From an uncultured Caryophanales bacterium (GTDB taxonomy: Bacteria; Bacillota_I; Bacilli_A; Acholeplasmatales; Anaeroplasmataceae): a stretch of DNA of 64,000 nt. How positions within the stretch are numbered: the first letter of the stretch is position 1; each line of letters opens with the position of its first letter. Below the pieces are notes generated by a model, which saw only the letters and a list, made by a program, of their open reading frames with translations, searched no databases and had not been told where the DNA came from. Below are positions 47,364 to 58,000 of the stretch, one piece after another. Made by a program: the position numbers and the translations under genes. Location: NCBI GenBank assembly GCA_946626535.1, contig CAMOUK010000002.1, positions 1-64,000 of the forward strand. Reading direction: 5' to 3'.

Positions 47364-48093
47364 AATAATTAACCTTTTCTAAAAATAAACCACAGCCATC
47401 TGCTACCATATGATTTATTGTAGTATCTCCACTATCAAAAATCCTTATGATATCTTCCTTAACTGCCTTGTTACTTCCGATATTAATTAAAATACCTACC
47501 ATCTTTCTAACCTGATATTTTAAAAAGCCTGTGCCTTCAAAAATGAATTCTAAGAAGCCATCCTTTTCAACTAATTCAGCCTTAAAGATAGTTTTTATCG
47601 TATCCTTTCTTTCATCTATTTGGGCACTCGCAAAGCCTTTAAAATCATGCTTACCAACAAATAGCTTAATCGCATCCTTCATCTTTTCAACATCTAAGTT
47701 ATAAATATAAGATGAATATCTAGCATAAAAAGGATTATACTCTAAGGGATTAATATAATATCTATATTCCTTAGATTTCGCACTAAATCTAGCGTGGAAA
47801 TCTAAATCTACCTCTTCTACACTTTTAATATAAATATCTGAAGGTAAAAAGGTATTAATACCTCTTTTAAGCGCACTTGGCTCAATATAATTATCTAAAT
47901 CAAAATGAATAACCTGCGCTCTTGCATGAACATATCTATCAGTTCTACCTGATGGATATATTTTTATATCCTTATTTAGCATCTTATACATTGCCTTATT
48001 AATCTCAAGCTCAATAGTAGGTAGATCATTTTGAATTTGAAAGCCCATATAATTATATCCATCATATGATAATATACATTTATATCTAACCAT
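47362..48093 (-). CDS. truA: tRNA pseudouridine(38-40) synthase
   Basis: 243 residues. N-terminal LSYDGYNYMGFQIQ, catalytic-Asp motif PSGRTDRYVHARAQ (usually AGRTDAGVHA; two positions vary but the Asp stays), FHARFSAKSKEYRYYI, and C-terminal FLKYQVRKMVG. Isomerises U38-U40 in the anticodon arm. Overlaps ecfT by 8 nt in the usual Firmicutes order ecfA1-ecfA2-ecfT-truA. Confidence 0.96.
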   Translation of the reverse strand: MVRYKCILSYDGYNYMGFQIQNDLPTIELEINKAMYKMLNKDIKIYPSGRTDRYVHARAQVIHFDLDNYIEPSALKRGINTFLPSDIYIKSVEEVDLDFHARFSAKSKEYRYYINPLEYNPFYARYSSYIYNLDVEKMKDAIKLFVGKHDFKGFASAQIDERKDTIKTIFKAELVEKDGFLEFIFEGTGFLKYQVRKMVGILINIGSNKAVKEDIIRIFDSGDTTINHMVADGCGLFLEKVNY

Positions 48094-49081
48094 AATATAC
48101 CATACTCCAAATAACTAAGCCTAAAAGGCCCAATGATAAAATTATGCAAACATAATCACGCCATCTTAGCTTAAGCTCATCAAGCTTAGTTCTAGGTGCA
48201 CCTATAATATAGCCTCTTGCCTCCATCGCGTTAGCTAGGTCATCGGCTCTCTTAAATGAGATGACAAACATAGGTATTAATAAAGATATTATTTGACTAA
48301 CCTTATCCTTTAATCTACCTTCTTCAAAATCTACACCACGAGAGGCCTGAGCCTTCATAATTTTTCTTGATTCTTCTATTAATGTTGGAATAAATCTTAA
48401 TGTTAAGGCAATCATCATAGAAAATACTCCAACCTTTATCTTTAATAGCTTTAATGGGGCAAGTAATCCCTCAAGACCATTATTGATATCAGTAGTCATA
48501 GTAGATAGTGTTAATAAAGATGTTATTCCAATCATAATAATAAGTCTAATTAAAATAAAGCCAGCTCTATCTACACCCTCCTGATATACACTAAATTTCC
48601 ATGAAGACCAGTTCATATTAAAGTTCCAATTAAATTTTTCAAATGGATTTTGCCATAATATACAAAAGCCTATAAATATTAATAGAAGTAAATAGATAGT
48701 TCTAAATGGAATATATTTTCTTGTAAAGAAATATAACAATAATAAACCAGTAAGTATTAAAGTTTGATATAAGCCTATCTGCATATCAAATGTATATAAA
48801 AGCTTATATGTTATATCGTGAGTATAAATTATTTGTAGAGAAACAGTAAATACCATTAAAAACATAATTGGCTTTAAGCCCTTTAATACCTTTAAAGGTG
48901 ATATTCTAGTTGATAAGAATATTAATACAAATACTAAAAAGGCTATACCCATACCTATTAAATTAGGAATTAAAAATATCGTAACAATAAGTAGGATTGC
49001 TAAAAATATTTTAACTCTAGGATCTAGCTTATAAATCCAGCTATGTCCTTCAACATATTGACCAAAGGTGATATTATCCAT
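48086..49081 (-). CDS. ecfT: ECF transporter transmembrane component EcfT
   Basis: 331 residues with several hydrophobic segments; longer than the common ~265 because of an extra hydrophobic/aromatic insertion near 105-170 (LLLIFIGFCILWQNPFEKFN). Coupling helices carry the two Ala-Arg-Gly-type motifs: QASRGVD (Ser for Ala) and MEARGYI. Couples the ATPases to exchangeable vitamin-binding S components; none is in the window. Overlaps ecfA2 by 8 nt and truA by 8 nt. Confidence 0.92.
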   Translation of the reverse strand: MDNITFGQYVEGHSWIYKLDPRVKIFLAILLIVTIFLIPNLIGMGIAFLVFVLIFLSTRISPLKVLKGLKPIMFLMVFTVSLQIIYTHDITYKLLYTFDMQIGLYQTLILTGLLLLYFFTRKYIPFRTIYLLLLIFIGFCILWQNPFEKFNWNFNMNWSSWKFSVYQEGVDRAGFILIRLIIMIGITSLLTLSTMTTDINNGLEGLLAPLKLLKIKVGVFSMMIALTLRFIPTLIEESRKIMKAQASRGVDFEEGRLKDKVSQIISLLIPMFVISFKRADDLANAMEARGYIIGAPRTKLDELKLRWRDYVCIILSLGLLGLVIWSMVYYG

Positions 49082-49934
49082 GAAGCTTCACCACCTTTTT
49101 TAATAGCTCATTAATATTATGAGTATTATAATCAATATTATAATTAAGCTTTTTATTTAAATAATCTATAAGCTTTAAAACATCAGGCTTTGTCAAATGA
49201 TTTTCTTTAATTAATTCATCATTTTCAAACAGCTTTTGTTTATCACCATCATATGTAATATGGCTATCATTTAAAACTACTACTCTAGTTGAATATTCAT
49301 ATACTAAGTTCATATCATGAGTGATTAAAACAATAGTTTTTCCAAATGTTTTATAAATATCATAAAATAAATTCATTATTTCCTTACTAGACTTTGGATC
49401 AAGTCCTCTTGTAGGCTCATCTAGAAGTATAATATCTGGCTCATATGCTAAAATACCCGCAATAGCGCATTTTCTCATTTGGCCTCCACTTAAATTAAAT
49501 GGAGATTTATTTAAAAGCTTTTCAATGCCAAGAAGCTTAGCAACCTCTATTGCCTTCTTTTTAGCCTCCTCTTCTGTCATACCAAAATTCTTTGGAGCAA
49601 ACATGATATCCTTTAATACAGTTTCTTCAAATAGTTGATATTCAGGAAATTGGAAAACAAATCCAACTCTTTTTCTTACGCCCTTAAGCTTTGGATTTTT
49701 CTTTTTCTTTGGAGTAATAACATAATCAAATATTTCTACAGTACCTGATGTAGGTAGCTTTAAAGCATTCATATGCTCAATTAAAGATGATTTACCGGCA
49801 CCTGTTTTACCAATAATAGAAACAAATTCTTCCTTTTCATTAATTTCTAAATTGATATTTTCTAAGGCAACAGTAATATCTTTTTTCTTTAGCCCTCTAT
49901 AAGAATGGCTTACATTTTTAAACGATATTCCCAT
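49074..49934 (-). CDS. ecfA2: ECF transporter ATPase EcfA2
   Basis: 286 residues. Walker A GKTGAGKSS, Q-loop VFQFPEYQLFEETV, signature LSGGQMRKCAIAGIL, Walker B IILLDEPTRGLDP, His switch ITHDMN. The FPEYQLFE Q-loop is typical of EcfA2 (CbiO-type). Overlaps ecfA1 by 25 nt and ecfT by 8 nt. Confidence 0.95.
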   Translation of the reverse strand: MGISFKNVSHSYRGLKKKDITVALENINLEINEKEEFVSIIGKTGAGKSSLIEHMNALKLPTSGTVEIFDYVITPKKKKNPKLKGVRKRVGFVFQFPEYQLFEETVLKDIMFAPKNFGMTEEEAKKKAIEVAKLLGIEKLLNKSPFNLSGGQMRKCAIAGILAYEPDIILLDEPTRGLDPKSSKEIMNLFYDIYKTFGKTIVLITHDMNLVYEYSTRVVVLNDSHITYDGDKQKLFENDELIKENHLTKPDVLKLIDYLNKKLNYNIDYNTHNINELLKKVVKLHG

Positions 49935-50722
49935 AACGCCTCCATAAGCCTTTCATCATTTTTTAAACAATCAATAGACATAGCCTCTCCATAGACCTTT
50001 AAGCTAAAAGGCATATCTAAGGATGTAGACTTTAAAAGCTGTTCATCCTTTAAGATATCTTCTGGCTTACCTTCACCTATAATTAAGCCATCCTTTAAAA
50101 CAATTACCTCATCTGATTTTTGGGCTAATGATAAATCATGAGTAATTGTAATAATTGTCTTATGATAATTTTTATGTAGCTCTTCAATTAAATTTTCGAT
50201 ATCCTCTACGCCTTCTGGGTCTAGCATAGATGTTGCCTCATCTAGGATGATAACATCTGAATTTAGCGCTAAAATACCCGCAATAGCGACTCTTTGTTTC
50301 TGTCCGCCAGATAGTGATGTAGGCTCTCTATCGATAAATTTATCCATATCGACCTTTTTAGTATATTCATCTATAAGCTTTAACATTTCTTCTCTTGGAA
50401 CATTATGATTTTCAAGTCCGAAGGCTATATCGTATTTAACATTATATCCAACAAATTGATTATCAGGGTTTTGGAATACTATTCCAACCTTTCTTCTAAT
50501 CATATTTAAATTACTTTCATCTAATTTAACACCATCAAATAGAATTTCACCTGAATTAGGAAATACTAAGCCTACAAGTAGCTTAGCAATAGTTGATTTA
50601 CCAGAACCATTGTGTCCAATAATTGATACCCAAGATCCATCCTCAACATCAAAAGAAACACCATTAAGTGCCTTATCCTTTTGATTATATTCAAATTTAA
50701 CATCTTTAAATTCGATTCTCAA
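49910..50722 (-). CDS. ecfA1: ECF transporter ATPase EcfA1
   Basis: 270 residues. Walker A GHNGSGKST, Q-loop VFQNPDNQFVG, signature LSGGQKQRVAIAGIL, Walker B VIILDEATSMLDP, switch ITHDLS. Start is a TTG at 50722 with AAGGAGG 8 nt upstream, and the protein begins LRIEFKDVKF-like as MRIEFKDV after initiation. First gene of the module; rpsK-rpoA-rplQ, often upstream in Firmicutes, are absent here. Confidence 0.95.
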   Translation of the reverse strand: MRIEFKDVKFEYNQKDKALNGVSFDVEDGSWVSIIGHNGSGKSTIAKLLVGLVFPNSGEILFDGVKLDESNLNMIRRKVGIVFQNPDNQFVGYNVKYDIAFGLENHNVPREEMLKLIDEYTKKVDMDKFIDREPTSLSGGQKQRVAIAGILALNSDVIILDEATSMLDPEGVEDIENLIEELHKNYHKTIITITHDLSLAQKSDEVIVLKDGLIIGEGKPEDILKDEQLLKSTSLDMPFSLKVYGEAMSIDCLKNDERLMEALWEYRLKM

Positions 50723-50793
50723 TTTGGTTACCTCCTTTTTGGTAGATACCGACTAATTATAGCATATTATTTTCAAAAGTTAAAACAGCATTA

Positions 50794-51738
50794 TTACAAA
50801 TCAAATAGTGTGATTCTTTCGTCTTTATTTGATTCTTGTTTAGCATCTTTAATCTCATCGAACTCATTAACATGTCCAATTAATAATGGTGAATTATCAT
50901 CATGGCTTTGATAATTTTTTAATATTAAATCCTTATTGCCATTAGCATAACAATACCTACATAAATGTGAACAAGAATTATAAGAGCCTATATCATTTGA
51001 TAAATAGCATGAACAATAGCCCTTTCTAGCTTCTGTCTTTTTCTTAATATTAAGCTTAGAGGAGATACTTTTTTCATAATCTTCTATCCTCATACAGCCA
51101 TCTATATCAACACCATACTCCTTTAGCCATTTTTCCTTTGAGCATAATCTTAAGCTCATATGATGCTTACTAGCAATCTTAATGAATTCCTTTGTTATTT
51201 CAATTTTAGTTACATCATCACAGTCTTTAATTTCTGGATGATTTATTTCAAGCTTTTTATAAATATCAACAAAGCCATAAACAACTATATCTGTATAGCC
51301 TTCAAGCTTAGAAGCTATATATTCAAAAGCCTTAATATGATAATCCTTTGTATATTTATCATTAATTATAATTGGTGTATAGCGCCAAGCAATTGATTTT
51401 TTACCAACCTTATTAGATAAATATTTAAAATCCTCTATTACTTGATTAACAGGTGGAACATTTGGTTCAAAATCCCTTCCAAAGCCAGTTATAGAAACAT
51501 GCCAATATTGTCCAAAATCCTTTAATTCATCTAAATAGGCAAGCATAGGTCTTGGATTTTTAGTACAAAAGCCTATAACATCAACAACCTTTGGATCTAG
51601 TAAAAATTTCGTTATTAAATTAGGGTTAAATGGATTTCTAACTAATACATAACCTTCTTTTATTCTATTTATAAACCACTTAGAATAAAAGGCTGGTATA
51701 TCAGTTCTTTGACCTGTATTTATAATCATAACCTTCAC
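50794..51738 (-). CDS. DUF1848 family protein with C-terminal Cys cluster
   Basis: 314 residues. Clear DUF1848 motifs: TGQRTDIPAFYSKWF, YVLVRNPFNPN, IGFCTKNPRPML, WHVSITGFGRDFEPNVP, WRYTPIII, and the C-terminal cluster CSCYLSNDIGSYNSC...CRYCYAN. The cysteines resemble an Fe-S site and the fold may be TIM-barrel, radical-SAM-like; the reaction is unknown. Family role undescribed. The IS element lies ~30 nt upstream of its start, so its native promoter may be displaced. Confidence 0.85.
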   Translation of the reverse strand: MKVMIINTGQRTDIPAFYSKWFINRIKEGYVLVRNPFNPNLITKFLLDPKVVDVIGFCTKNPRPMLAYLDELKDFGQYWHVSITGFGRDFEPNVPPVNQVIEDFKYLSNKVGKKSIAWRYTPIIINDKYTKDYHIKAFEYIASKLEGYTDIVVYGFVDIYKKLEINHPEIKDCDDVTKIEITKEFIKIASKHHMSLRLCSKEKWLKEYGVDIDGCMRIEDYEKSISSKLNIKKKTEARKGYCSCYLSNDIGSYNSCSHLCRYCYANGNKDLILKNYQSHDDNSPLLIGHVNEFDEIKDAKQESNKDERITLFDL

Positions 51739-51769
51739 CTATATTTTTTATAAATCTCTCTTTAATTCT

Positions 51770-51960
51770 GTGACATACTCTCTCACTTATAGAAGTTGAG
51801 AGCTTCTCGGGCAAGATACCTAGTGGTATCAGTAAGCGAGCTAGCCCCATGTGCCCCATGGTTGTTAATTTAGGATTAAGAATTTATAATTTTTAATCCT
51901 TCTTTTTTTAAGTTGATACTTGCGTTTACATCTCTATCATGTAATGTATGACATATTGGA
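51770..51960 (-). ncRNA. Putative reRNA/omegaRNA at the TnpB 3' end
   Basis: From the end of tnpB to the right end there are hairpins GATACC/GGTATC (51815-51830), a repeated GCCCCATG, and the end palindrome at 51778-51800. TnpB guide RNAs of other IS200/IS605 elements derive from this region, with the guide taken from flanking DNA beyond the right end (below 51770). Boundaries are inferred. Confidence 0.5.
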
Positions 51961-53030
51961 CATTCCCATTTCCTTACATCTATTGTAAGAAGTTGATTCT
52001 TATATCCACATACATTACATTTTTTAGATGATGGAAAATATCTGTCTACCTTTATTAGCTTCTTTCCTTTGTTTTCTAATTTCGTTATTAGTAAGTTAGT
52101 AAACATTCTCCATGCATTATCATATACTACTTTTCCATTTTCTTTATATTCTTTTGCCATTTCTTGCATATCTAAATCCTCTATTACTACAACATCATAT
52201 CGATTGGCTATCTCGTTTGTAAATTTGTTGTAGTAATCTAGTCTTTTATTCTTTAGATATTCATGATATCTGGCTACCTTTATTCTTTGCTTTTCGTATC
52301 TTTTTGATCCTTTTATTTCTTTTTTATAATTATGGTTTTGTCTTCTTGATAATGTTCTTTGTAATCTATGTAGCTTTTCTTCACCCTTTCTATATAATTT
52401 TAAAAACTCAGGATCAACAAACAAATTATCATCTGTTACTAATAATTCTTTATTAGAATAATCTAATCCTATTATATTATTCTTATCAATTATGTAATTG
52501 GTTTCTTCCTCATTATATTCAAATAATATAGATACATAATATTTACCTGATGGTGCTTTTGATATTGTCGCTGATTTTAATTTATATCCATCAGGTATAT
52601 CTCTATGTATTTTTGTTTTTACAATACCTATTTTAGGTAATTTAATATGTTTATCATCAATAATAGATATATTATGATTTACATTTATTGTTGAATATGA
52701 ATCATTATGGTCACTTTTTCTTTTATATTGTGGATATCCTACCTTAGGATTCCTAAAGAAATTCTTAAATGATGTTTCTAAATGCTTTAAAGTTTGTTGT
52801 AAAGATATTGAATCAGATTCCTTTAAAAATTCCTTTTCTATTTTTAATATGTTTAAGTATTGGGCATAATCTTTATATTTTAACGTTTTCTTATTTTCTT
52901 CATATTCCTTTTTACTCATATTCAAAAAATAATTAAAAACAAGGCGACAACATCCAAAATTCTTGCCCATCATTATTCTTTGTTCAAATGTTGGATAAAT
53001 TCTGAATTTAAACGCCTTGTGCTTTAACAT
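51876..53030 (-). CDS. tnpB: TnpB RNA-guided nuclease of IS200/IS605 element
   Basis: 384 residues, full length. N-terminal helix-turn-helix-like region (FKFRIYPTFEQRIMM, CCRLVFNYFL). RuvC-like catalytic residues: Asp in IIGLDYSNKE, Glu in VVIEDLDMQEM, Asp in HDRDVNASINL. Between the last two, a zinc ribbon CNVCG...CPIC. All three acidic residues are present, so RNA-guided DNA cleavage is expected. Start overlaps the tnpA stop (TAATG). Confidence 0.93.
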   Translation of the reverse strand: MLKHKAFKFRIYPTFEQRIMMGKNFGCCRLVFNYFLNMSKKEYEENKKTLKYKDYAQYLNILKIEKEFLKESDSISLQQTLKHLETSFKNFFRNPKVGYPQYKRKSDHNDSYSTINVNHNISIIDDKHIKLPKIGIVKTKIHRDIPDGYKLKSATISKAPSGKYYVSILFEYNEEETNYIIDKNNIIGLDYSNKELLVTDDNLFVDPEFLKLYRKGEEKLHRLQRTLSRRQNHNYKKEIKGSKRYEKQRIKVARYHEYLKNKRLDYYNKFTNEIANRYDVVVIEDLDMQEMAKEYKENGKVVYDNAWRMFTNLLITKLENKGKKLIKVDRYFPSSKKCNVCGYKNQLLTIDVRKWECPICHTLHDRDVNASINLKKEGLKIINS

Positions 53031-53428
53031 TATTTTTCCCCTTGAGTTTCAATATATCTTTTTATTACATCTATTGTTACACCGCCTGTAGATATTAGAC
53101 AGTATGATTTAGACCAAAATGCTTCCTTCCATAATTTTTCTTTTATTTCTGGAAATTCAATCTTTATAAGTCTAGATGATGCAGATTTATATGCGTTCAT
53201 GAATTTTGATATTTCAGTATTAGGGCAACCCTTAAACAATACATGTACATGATCAATATCATGATTCCATTCCATTAATGTAATATGATACATTTTTCCA
53301 ATATATTCAAACATTTCTTTTAATCTATTTGAAATAGTATCATTAATTACTTTTCTTCTATATTTAACAACCATAACTAAATGATAATTAAGGCTGAACA
53401 CTGAATGATTGTTTGTATCAAAATTCAT
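53030..53428 (-). CDS. tnpA: TnpA Y1 transposase (IS200/IS605 family)
   Basis: 132 residues from ATG 53428, chosen for GAGGT 9 nt upstream; the frame is open to 53458. HUH motif DHVHVLF, the upstream fold VMVVKYRRKVI, and the catalytic Tyr in RYIETQG near the C-terminus are intact. Catalyses single-strand peel-and-paste transposition. Size and motifs are normal for the family. Confidence 0.93.
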   Translation of the reverse strand: MNFDTNNHSVFSLNYHLVMVVKYRRKVINDTISNRLKEMFEYIGKMYHITLMEWNHDIDHVHVLFKGCPNTEISKFMNAYKSASSRLIKIEFPEIKEKLWKEAFWSKSYCLISTGGVTIDVIKRYIETQGEK

Positions 53429-53604
53429 TGAAATTACCTCAAATATTATATTTACCACCTAAGTATATTATACCATATTTTGTGCTCGCTTACAATCAAT
53501 TATTATATAAATTGTGCGATTCATCCCCAACCTAAAGAGGATGGAGTATTCTCGATAGTTATTGATAAAATTATTTACTAGAGGTAAATATACTTAAAGT
53601 AATA

Positions 53605-53638
53605 AAACAAAAAAAAGCACCGAATCTAATCAGTGCTT
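53605..53638 (-). terminator. Terminator after tRNA-Gly
   Basis: AAGCAC / GTGCTT stem followed by eight U on the minus strand, 12 nt after the tRNA 3' end. Confidence 0.7.
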
Positions 53639-53649
53639 ACATTTTTTAA

Positions 53650-53724
53650 TGGAGCCACAGAACGGAATCGAACCGTCATCATATGCATGGCAAGCATAGG
53701 TACTAACCGTTGTACTACTGCGGC
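53650..53724 (-). tRNA. tRNA-Gly (anticodon GCC)
   Basis: 75 nt with encoded CCA. Acceptor GCCGCAG/CTGTGGC, D arm GTAC/GTAC, anticodon arm TATGC/GCATA with loop TTGCCAT, T arm with TTCGATT loop. All stems pair with two G-U. Reads GGC and GGU glycine codons. Confidence 0.95.
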
Positions 53725-53744
53725 ATTTGCTTCGTGCATTTATT

Positions 53745-53772
53745 ATTATAACAAAATTTTTTCATAATGCAA
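53745..53772 (-). promoter_or_regulatory. Promoter of tRNA-Gly
   Basis: TTGCAT (53767-53772), 16-nt spacer, TATAAT (53745-53750), 20 nt before the mature tRNA. Confidence 0.65.
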
Positions 53773-53797
53773 CAATTTTTTTACACGAAGCTAAATT

Positions 53798-55066
53798 TTA
53801 TTTTTTATCGTCTAATTCCTTAAACTTTTCCTTCATTGTAGGATTATTATAGGTAAGCTTTCTAATTGATAAATCCCGAGCCTTATCATTAGCTAATCTT
53901 AAATTATTTTCAGATAATAATAATGCTTCTTTTACCTTAGTTAAATGAGTAATTGTCTTATCTATTTCGCTAATAGCGTCATCAAATTTAGTTTTTGCGG
54001 TTAAAACATTCTTATTAAATTTATCCTGGAAATCTAATAATTTATTCTCAAAATTAGTAATGTCTAGATTTTGATTTTTAATTTTTTCTAGCTCATTTTT
54101 AGTTTCAACAGTTCTAAAATTAGCATTTCTTAATAATGTAATAATTGGAATAAAGAATTGAGGTCTTATAACATACATCTTTGGATATCTATATGAAACA
54201 TCTACTATTCCATTATTATAATATTCATTTTCTGCCTCTAGCATAGAAACAAGTACTGCATATTCGCACTTTTTCTCATTTCTATCTTTATCTAATTCTT
54301 TAAAGAAATCCTCATTTTTATGCTTAGTTGAAGTAGTATCTGCCTCATTTTTCATTTCAAACATAATTGAAATAAGCTCAGCACCCTCTTCTGTTTGTTC
54401 TCTAAAGATAAAATCACCCTTAGAGCCTGAAATAGATGTATCATTATCCTTTTCAAAATAAGCATTAGGGAAGGCTGCCATTCTAATTTGATTAAATGAA
54501 TTTTGACAGTGCTGTTCTAATGTTTCACCTAATAATTTAGTTGAGGCTTTAATTTTTAAATCCTTATAAAAATCTATTTGAACATCCTTCTGTTGTAACT
54601 CATTTTTATATTTTTCTTCAATGCCTTTAATCTTTAAATCATTTTCAGCATCCTTAGCCTGAAGCTTCAACTCTAATTCTTTTATTACAAATTCTTTATT
54701 CTTTAAATCTTCTTGATTTTTAGCTTCAGTCTTTTTAATTTCTAATTCCTTAGCTAAATTGCTATTTTGAATTGTATTTTTTAAAGTAGCAATTTCTTCA
54801 TTCTTCTTAGCTAATAGTTCCTGATACTGTTGTTTAATATTAGCACTAGATTTTTCTAAATCTAATTGTTTTTGAAGCTCATCAGTTTTTTTTGCTTCCT
54901 CAAGCTTCTTTTCATATATTTGGTCTTTACCAGATGCGATAGCATTTTCTAATTGAGTTAAATCAACACTTTTTAAGCTTGTTAAATCAATATAATCGCC
55001 CTTTTGGGCATCCTCATCTAATACGATTGTATTTTTATCTCTAACTATTACTTTTATTTCTTTCAT
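53798..55066 (-). CDS. DUF2130 protein: coiled coil plus PD-(D/E)XK-like nuclease core
   Basis: 422 residues. Long coiled coil at ~50-170 ([44 protein letters not shown]), then the DUF2130 core: [70 protein letters not shown]. The D...E.K spacing resembles PD-(D/E)XK nucleases. A second helical part follows. Function unknown in general. ATG overlaps the addA stop (ATGA), so it is the third gene of an addB-addA operon, which suggests a DNA-repair link (inference). Confidence 0.85.
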   Translation of the reverse strand: MKEIKVIVRDKNTIVLDEDAQKGDYIDLTSLKSVDLTQLENAIASGKDQIYEKKLEEAKKTDELQKQLDLEKSSANIKQQYQELLAKKNEEIATLKNTIQNSNLAKELEIKKTEAKNQEDLKNKEFVIKELELKLQAKDAENDLKIKGIEEKYKNELQQKDVQIDFYKDLKIKASTKLLGETLEQHCQNSFNQIRMAAFPNAYFEKDNDTSISGSKGDFIFREQTEEGAELISIMFEMKNEADTTSTKHKNEDFFKELDKDRNEKKCEYAVLVSMLEAENEYYNNGIVDVSYRYPKMYVIRPQFFIPIITLLRNANFRTVETKNELEKIKNQNLDITNFENKLLDFQDKFNKNVLTAKTKFDDAISEIDKTITHLTKVKEALLLSENNLRLANDKARDLSIRKLTYNNPTMKEKFKELDDKK

Positions 55067-58000
55067 ATTTTAACCTCCCTTACCTTATTATGCGCAAGTG
55101 ATAATAAATAACACCTAATTGGTAAATTAGATATAGATTCTACATATCTTTTATATATAGATAGTTGTCTATCATAAGCTAAATCATCAATATGAAATAG
55201 CTTATAATCGATAATATCGATATGATCATCATATACCGCAAGTAAATCTATAATACCATGGAATGTTTCATTTGTCTTTTTATCTAAGAAAATAAATTCA
55301 TGCTCATGATATGTTTTAGCTTTTGATAATTCCTTCATAATATCATTATTTAAGATTAATTCTATATCAGCTTTAATATTAGGCTCTTTAATATTTGAGG
55401 TGTCGATATTATTAAAATCTAATAATTCCATATATCTATGATATTTTAAACCTAAATCTAGATTTTCCTGCTCTCTATCTGATAATACCTCTATTACTTC
55501 CTTTGATATTCTATTTTGAGAAATAATATCACTTAGATAGCTAATGTTATTATAGATTGGCTTTTCATGATATTTAATATCCTTTAGCTTTTTTCTTCTT
55601 TGATATGCATCATCTATTTCATATGTAGATAAATCAATATTAACAATATAATTATTTAAATCATCCTTAACATAATTTAGCATATCGTTAAATGATCTAA
55701 TTTCATCAACATAATTAATTTCCTTTTTTAAATTAGGAGAAATTAAAATCATCTGTTCTCTTGCTCTAGTTAAGGCAACATAAAATAATCTAATTCTTTC
55801 AGATAAATCTAGGCCTCTTTCCTTATTTTTAGCTAAAGCTCTAATGATAGATTCTTTTGAAAAATACATACCATATCTAACATTTAAGCCAACACTTTCC
55901 TTTACTGCCTCCATAAATTTCTTATCTAGCATTGGGAAATAACAAATAGGAAATTCTAGACCCTTAGATTTATGAATAGTCATAATTCTAACTGCATCAG
56001 AGCCAGTTGTATCTATAGAATATTTATTATTGTCATCATTTAGCATCTCTTTTATATATTCTGAAATAGTATCTAGGCTTTCACCAAAGCTACTCCATGA
56101 ATCTATATAATTTCTTATTCTATCTATAATAATTAATTTAGATTGAGTATTACCAACAAGTGGTAGCTTCTTAATAACCTCAAATTCATCTATTAACATT
56201 GTAAAAATATCTGAATTTGAAAATTCGTTTAGATGAGATGCTATCATTTTAATCTTATCAGAAATAATATTACTCTTAGGCTCTTCATTTTTAAAGCCAT
56301 AGCCATCTCTAGCTGACATGACAATATCATAAATTTTAGCATCATCCATCATGAATAAGTAGCTTCTAGCTATACTCATAAAATAATGATAATAATTACT
56401 ATTAAATGTATGATTTTTAGTTAGAACAACTAGATTTACTAGACTTGATAATATAAGTGTAATATTATCCTCATTAAGCTTTAAATCAGCTTCAATTGAT
56501 ACTGGAATATTTTTACTTTCTAATATCTTTTTAATAATTTCAAAACTTGTTCCTCTATCAATTAATATGGCAAAATCGCTATATTTAGCATCTCTTAAAG
56601 TCTTAGAATCAGAATCGAAGACCTTAAAATTATTATTCATTTTTTCTTTAATATCTTTTGCTATAATATTAGCTTCTATCTCTTGAGTAGTAGCATTAAT
56701 TCCTTCACTATCATCATCTTCCTTTTCAGTAGAATAGCTTAGAATTTGCATATTATAGTTATAATCCTTAAGGCTTTGATTGTTATAATCAGTTAAGCCA
56801 TAAACCATCTCGTGAGATTCTTTAAAGGCAGCACTACCATATTCTAGCGTCATAAGCTTATCAAATATTAAATTAATATTTGTTAAAACTTCTTTTCTTG
56901 ATCTAAAGTTCTTAGTTAAATCAATTCTCATACCTTTTGAATTATTATTATATTTATTAATAACACTATAAGTATTATATTTATCATTAAATAATTCTGG
57001 TTCAGCGTTTCTAAAGCGATAAATACCTTGTTTAATATCACCAACAACATAGACATTATTTTTAGATATTAGGTTGATAAAATATTCTTGAATATAGGAA
57101 GTATCCTGATATTCATCAATTAATATTTCATATAAAGAATCCTTTATTTCATTTCTGGCACTTTCAATCTTTAATAGCTCAATAGCTATCTTTTGAATAT
57201 CCATAAATGAATATAAGGAATTTTCCTTTTTAAATTCATAAAATTTATCATCAAATTCTTTAATAATACCTAATAAGAATTTAACTAGCTTTTTATTTTC
57301 ATCTAATTCTAAAACTAAATCATCCTTAGAAATAATAGTTGGAATAACATCATCTAATAAATCCTTTAAATTGCCTCTTAAGCTAGATAATCTAGTTCTA
57401 ATTTCTTTTAAATCTAGGTCATTTTTATTCTTTTGGCTAATTCTTGGAATTGCAAAATCACTAAAGAATACTTTTAAATCATCTAGGCTATATTTTGATT
57501 CAATAAATTCATATAAATTAATGATAAAATCATATAATTCTTCACTACTAGCATCAACCAAATCCTTAGAGTAGGTATATTCCTTTTCCTCCTCTAATAA
57601 TTTAATTAATTCATCCTTATATAATAATGCCTTATCTAAGGCTTTTTTAATTGAATTAAAATATTCATTAATAGAATTATTGATAAATTCCTTTCCATAA
57701 TATTTATCAAAATAAGTATTATAAAAGCTTTCCTTATCAATAATAATATCAATCTTTTTATACATGCTTAAAATGATAGCCTTTAGGCCACTATCATTTT
57801 TATCAGGAAATAAATCAAAATACATTTTGATATTTTCCTTATCATTTTTAAAATGATCTAATACTATTTCATCTAATATTTTATTAGCCTTTATTTCAAG
57901 ATAAACATTATCTGCTACATTAATATCAGATATATTTAATAAATAGCCATATTTATTTACTATAAATTGGCAGTAGGCATCAAAGGTAGTAATATTGGCA

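Larger units (their letters stand above)
51770..53570 (-). mobile_element. IS200/IS605-family element with TnpA and TnpB
   Basis: Contains tnpA and tnpB overlapping by one base. The right end (51770-51850) has a subterminal palindrome CTCTC..ACTT/AAGT.GAGAG next to GTATGTCAC. The left end (~53520-53550) has an imperfect hairpin CATCC/GGATG. No terminal inverted repeats, as expected for the family. Exact ends are estimates: right near 51770, left near a TTTAT (minus strand) at 53565-53569 that could be the target/TAM motif. Both genes look intact, so the element may be active. Confidence 0.8.

Noticed and set aside
51832..53493. GCTCGCTTAC in opposite orientation near both ends of the IS element as terminal inverted repeats
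   Set aside because: The two copies (51832-51841, 53484-53493) are internal, 10 nt only, and IS200/IS605 elements do not use terminal inverted repeats.
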